From an uncultured Victivallales bacterium (lineage in GTDB: Bacteria; Verrucomicrobiota; Lentisphaeria; Oligosphaerales; JAFGRS01), in NCBI GenBank assembly GCA_903834675.1, contig CAILKC010000275.1, positions 1 through 7,928 on the forward strand: a DNA stretch of 7,928 bases. Reading direction: 5' to 3'. The notes under the pieces are model-generated. The model did no database searches, was not told where the DNA came from, and saw only the letters and a program-made list of their open reading frames with translations. Positions 6,733-7,928 of this stretch are shown here, one piece after another. Positions within the stretch are counted from its first letter, which is position 1. The number at the start of each line of letters is the position of its first letter. The position numbers were made by a program, and so were the translations under genes.

Positions 6733-7430
6733 GACCCATCGACCAGTCGGTAGCCGACCCCCCAGACCGTGACCAGGTGGCGCCCGGCCTCCCCGAGTTT
6801 GCGGCGGATGGTGCGAATATGTGCGTCGATCGTGCGTTCGAGCACGGCGCCGCCGCTGCCCAGGGCCTGATCGCAGAGCAGCTTGCGCGTCAAGACCCGG
6901 CCGGCATTCGCCACGAAGTAGGCCAGCAGATCGAACTCCGACCGCGTGAACTCGACCGGCGCGCCGGCGACTCTGACCTCGCGGGTGGTGAGCTCCAGGG
7001 TGATGGGGCCGAAGCTCAGCGGGGGTTCGGGTCCGGCCGACGCAGGGCGGCGGCGCAGGGCCGTGGCCACCCGAGCCAGCAATTCCTTGGTGCGGAATGG
7101 CTTGGTCACATAGTCATCGGCGCCGAGGTCGAGAGCCTGCACGATGGTCTGTTCGTCGCCCAGGGCGCTGACGACAATGACCGGCACCGCGGTCGTGGCG
7201 GAATCCGCCTTGAGCCCGCGCAGCAGGTCGATGCCGAAGGCATCCGGGAGGCGCAGATCGAGCAGGACCAGGTCTGGACGAACCGAGCGCAGGTGAGCCG
7301 CGGCCGCGGAACCGCTAGCGGCCAGCAGCACCTGGTGTCCGAGGCTGGACAGATTGAACTGAAGGATGCGAGCCATGTCGGCCTCATCCTCGATGACCAG
7401 GATCGTCGCTGCGGTGTCCGTGTGGTCCAT
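6729..7430 (-). CDS. OmpR/PhoB-family response regulator
   Basis: The product has 233 residues, the normal length for this family. The receiver domain covers about 8-125: acidic pocket Glu14/Asp15, phosphorylated Asp58 in LVLLDLRLPD, Ser88 in VVSA and Lys110 in TKPF. The winged-helix DNA-binding domain covers about 137-232 with VEFTRSEFDLLAYF (159-172), RTIDAHIRTIRRKLG (199-213) and VWGVGYRL (222-229). The ATG at 7430 is preferred because it starts the receiver fold; a GGAGG lies 13 bases upstream, rather far. The frame continues upstream to 7676, but that 82-residue stretch is low-complexity and overlaps candidate promoters. On phosphorylation by the overlapping kinase it should dimerise and bind DNA at direct repeats; a suitable phased repeat lies about 160 bases upstream (7588-7604). 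PhoB-like is the nearest description, but the regulon is unknown. Confidence 0.93.
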   Translation of the reverse strand: MDHTDTAATILVIEDEADMARILQFNLSSLGHQVLLAASGSAAAAHLRSVRPDLVLLDLRLPDAFGIDLLRGLKADSATTAVPVIVVSALGDEQTIVQALDLGADDYVTKPFRTKELLARVATALRRRPASAGPEPPLSFGPITLELTTREVRVAGAPVEFTRSEFDLLAYFVANAGRVLTRKLLCDQALGSGGAVLERTIDAHIRTIRRKLGEAGRHLVTVWGVGYRLVDGS

Positions 7431-7481
7431 ATCAGGCGGCGCGCCTCCGAGTAGCACTGACGGCGGGTGTTCGCTGCTTCT

Positions 7482-7511
7482 AGTGTACTGGCGCGGCCCG
7501 CCCGCCGCCAA
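7482..7511 (-). promoter_or_regulatory. Candidate sigma70-type promoter for the response regulator-kinase operon
   Basis: On the minus strand TTGGCG (plus 7506-7511) is followed after 18 bases by TACACT (plus 7482-7487); each matches four of six consensus positions. Transcription would start around 7475, leaving a leader of about 45 bases to the ATG. An 8-bp direct repeat, GGCCGACC, lies just upstream at 7516-7523 and 7532-7539. This is a pattern match in a GC-rich background, so it is tentative. Confidence 0.4.
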
Positions 7512-7587
7512 CGCGGGTCGGCCAGAGGGGAGGTCGGCCCGCGGCCTCGCGCCGCACGAAAGCCCGCCGAGCGGGGCCGCCAGCTTC

Positions 7588-7604
7588 TGAATAATGCGTG
7601 AATA
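7588..7604. promoter_or_regulatory. 11-bp-phased direct repeat, possible response-regulator operator
   Basis: TGAATA occurs at 7588-7593 and 7599-7604, exactly 11 bp apart (TATTCA-N5-TATTCA on the minus strand). OmpR/PhoB-family dimers bind direct repeats with about 11-bp spacing head to tail, so this is a natural candidate for autoregulation. It overlaps the -10 of a second weak minus-strand promoter candidate: TTTACC at plus 7615-7620, 18-base spacer, CATTAT at plus 7591-7596. It is also the most AT-rich patch of this region. Two six-base matches could arise by chance. Confidence 0.4.
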
Positions 7605-7713
7605 GTGTCCTTGTGGTAAATTCTCTGCCCTGTGGGGCGTCGGCACGGGATACGGCGGGCCGGCTCGAGTCGGCATGGGCCGCCGGCTCGGGGGGTCTTG
7701 CAGACGGCGGGTA

Positions 7714-7823
7714 CCGCGAACCTGCCCGAAACGGGCTTGGCATCGCGGGCTCCAGGGAAACCACGCAGGAGCAGCGCCAAACCCGCGGAGGGGCGCAGGT
7801 CAGTTCCGTAGGTGGTGACACCT
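7714..7823. other. Cluster of four stem-loops, candidate structured RNA or leader
   Basis: Four hairpins follow each other. (1) CCGCGA (7714-7719) with TCGCGG (7743-7748), enclosing CC/GG and GCCCG-AAA-CGGGC (7724-7736), about 13 bp in all. (2) GCTCC (7749-7753) with GGAGC (7768-7772). (3) GCGCC (7774-7778) with GGCGC (7792-7796). (4) AGGTG-GTGA-CACCT (7810-7823), closed by a GNRA tetraloop. A six-base repeat CAGGTC (7796-7801 and 7824-7829) brackets hairpin 4. The GNRA loop on the plus strand slightly favours plus-strand transcription, but the fold can form on either strand. No known riboswitch core could be matched. In high-GC DNA some short stems are expected by chance, so the call is tentative. 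Confidence 0.3.
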
Positions 7824-7832
7824 CAGGTCCTG

Positions 7833-7928
7833 GGGTTCAGGAAACGGCGAGACGGCGAGACGGGGAAACGGCGACTGGAGGAGACGGACAGGGAGACTGG
7901 CGGAGAGGAAAACAGGGTTCAGGGTCAG
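7833..7928. repeat. Purine-rich low-complexity tract with short tandem repeats
   Basis: GGGTTCAGG occurs at 7833-7841 and again at 7915-7923. Between them the plus strand is about four-fifths purine with only two T residues, and contains tandem ACGGCGAG (7844-7851, 7852-7859), then the variants ACGGGGA and AACGGCGA up to 7874. The tract runs to the window edge, so its full length is unknown. It looks like degenerate simple-sequence DNA rather than coding sequence. Confidence 0.6.

Larger units (their letters stand above)
7431..7928. other. Non-coding region upstream of the response regulator
   Basis: This 498-base stretch has no credible gene; open frames in it give Pro/Arg/Ala-rich products without motifs. 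From left to right it holds candidate promoters (7482-7511 and about 7591-7620), GGTCGGCC direct repeats (7516-7523 and 7532-7539), a GCGGC-CTCGC-GCCGC hairpin (7541-7555), the phased TGAATA repeat, two copies of GCCGGCTCG (7659-7667 and 7682-7690), the stem-loop cluster at 7714-7823 and a purine-rich repeat tract from about 7833 to the edge. The gene that lies beyond the right edge is not visible. Confidence 0.6.

Noticed and set aside
5908..6753. Long plus-strand frame (281 residues) opposite the kinase gene
   Set aside because: Antisense shadow of an intact, motif-complete histidine kinase; no independent domain.
4942..7430. Naming the two-component pair phoB/phoR
   Set aside because: Domain architecture fits, but it is shared by many regulators and no phosphate genes are in view.
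7431..7676. 82-residue N-terminal extension of the response regulator
   Set aside because: Low-complexity Pro/Arg/Ala sequence outside the receiver fold; it covers the likely promoter region, and the family length fits the start at 7430.
7749..7830. c-di-GMP (GEMM) or cobalamin riboswitch
   Set aside because: Isolated look-alike words occur (ACGCAGG, GCCAAACC, CCGTAGGT), but the essential core blocks and their order are missing.

Overview
The window (about 65-70% G+C by eye) comes from a high-GC, Gram-negative-like bacterium. The mix of a secreted LamG-fold protein, a secreted sialidase-like propeller and a non-heme uroporphyrinogen-decarboxylase-family protein is typical of glycan-degrading environmental lineages such as Planctomycetota, Verrucomicrobiota, Lentisphaerota or Armatimonadota. 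That assignment is inference from gene content only. No rRNA, tRNA, phage, CRISPR or complete insertion sequence is visible.

Layout from left to right. (1) 1-802, minus: 5' part of a secreted LamG/concanavalin-A-like protein that runs off the left edge. (2) 803-1136: a 334-bp gap holding a nested, repeat-bounded element (about 901-1132), MITE- or REP-like in form. (3) 1137-2297, minus: URO-D superfamily protein with an H-x-C-G motif, resembling cobamide-linked methyltransferases rather than heme-pathway HemE. (4) 2298-2561: divergent promoter region. (5) 2562-3656 and 3670-4911, plus: a sialidase-like six-bladed propeller followed 13 bp later by a major facilitator transporter, probably one operon. 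(6) 4913-4943: a strong hairpin between convergent genes, a likely shared terminator. (7) 4942-6732 and 6729-7430, minus: an OmpR/PhoB-type response regulator and its PhoR-like sensor kinase, joined by an ATGA overlap. (8) 7431-7928: regulatory and non-coding DNA with candidate promoters, an 11-bp-phased direct repeat, a cluster of stem-loops at 7714-7823 that could be a structured RNA, and a purine-rich repeat tract at the right edge.

How the genes may work together: the sialidase-like protein would act outside the cytoplasm on a glycan and the transporter could import or export a product. The LamG protein is another surface or secreted factor. The two-component system looks like a self-contained signalling operon reading toward this cluster; no target gene can be assigned from the window. 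The parts most worth following up are the nested repeat element, the stem-loop cluster with the phased repeat upstream of the regulator, and the unusual ligand set of the URO-D-like protein. None of these is proof of a new system.
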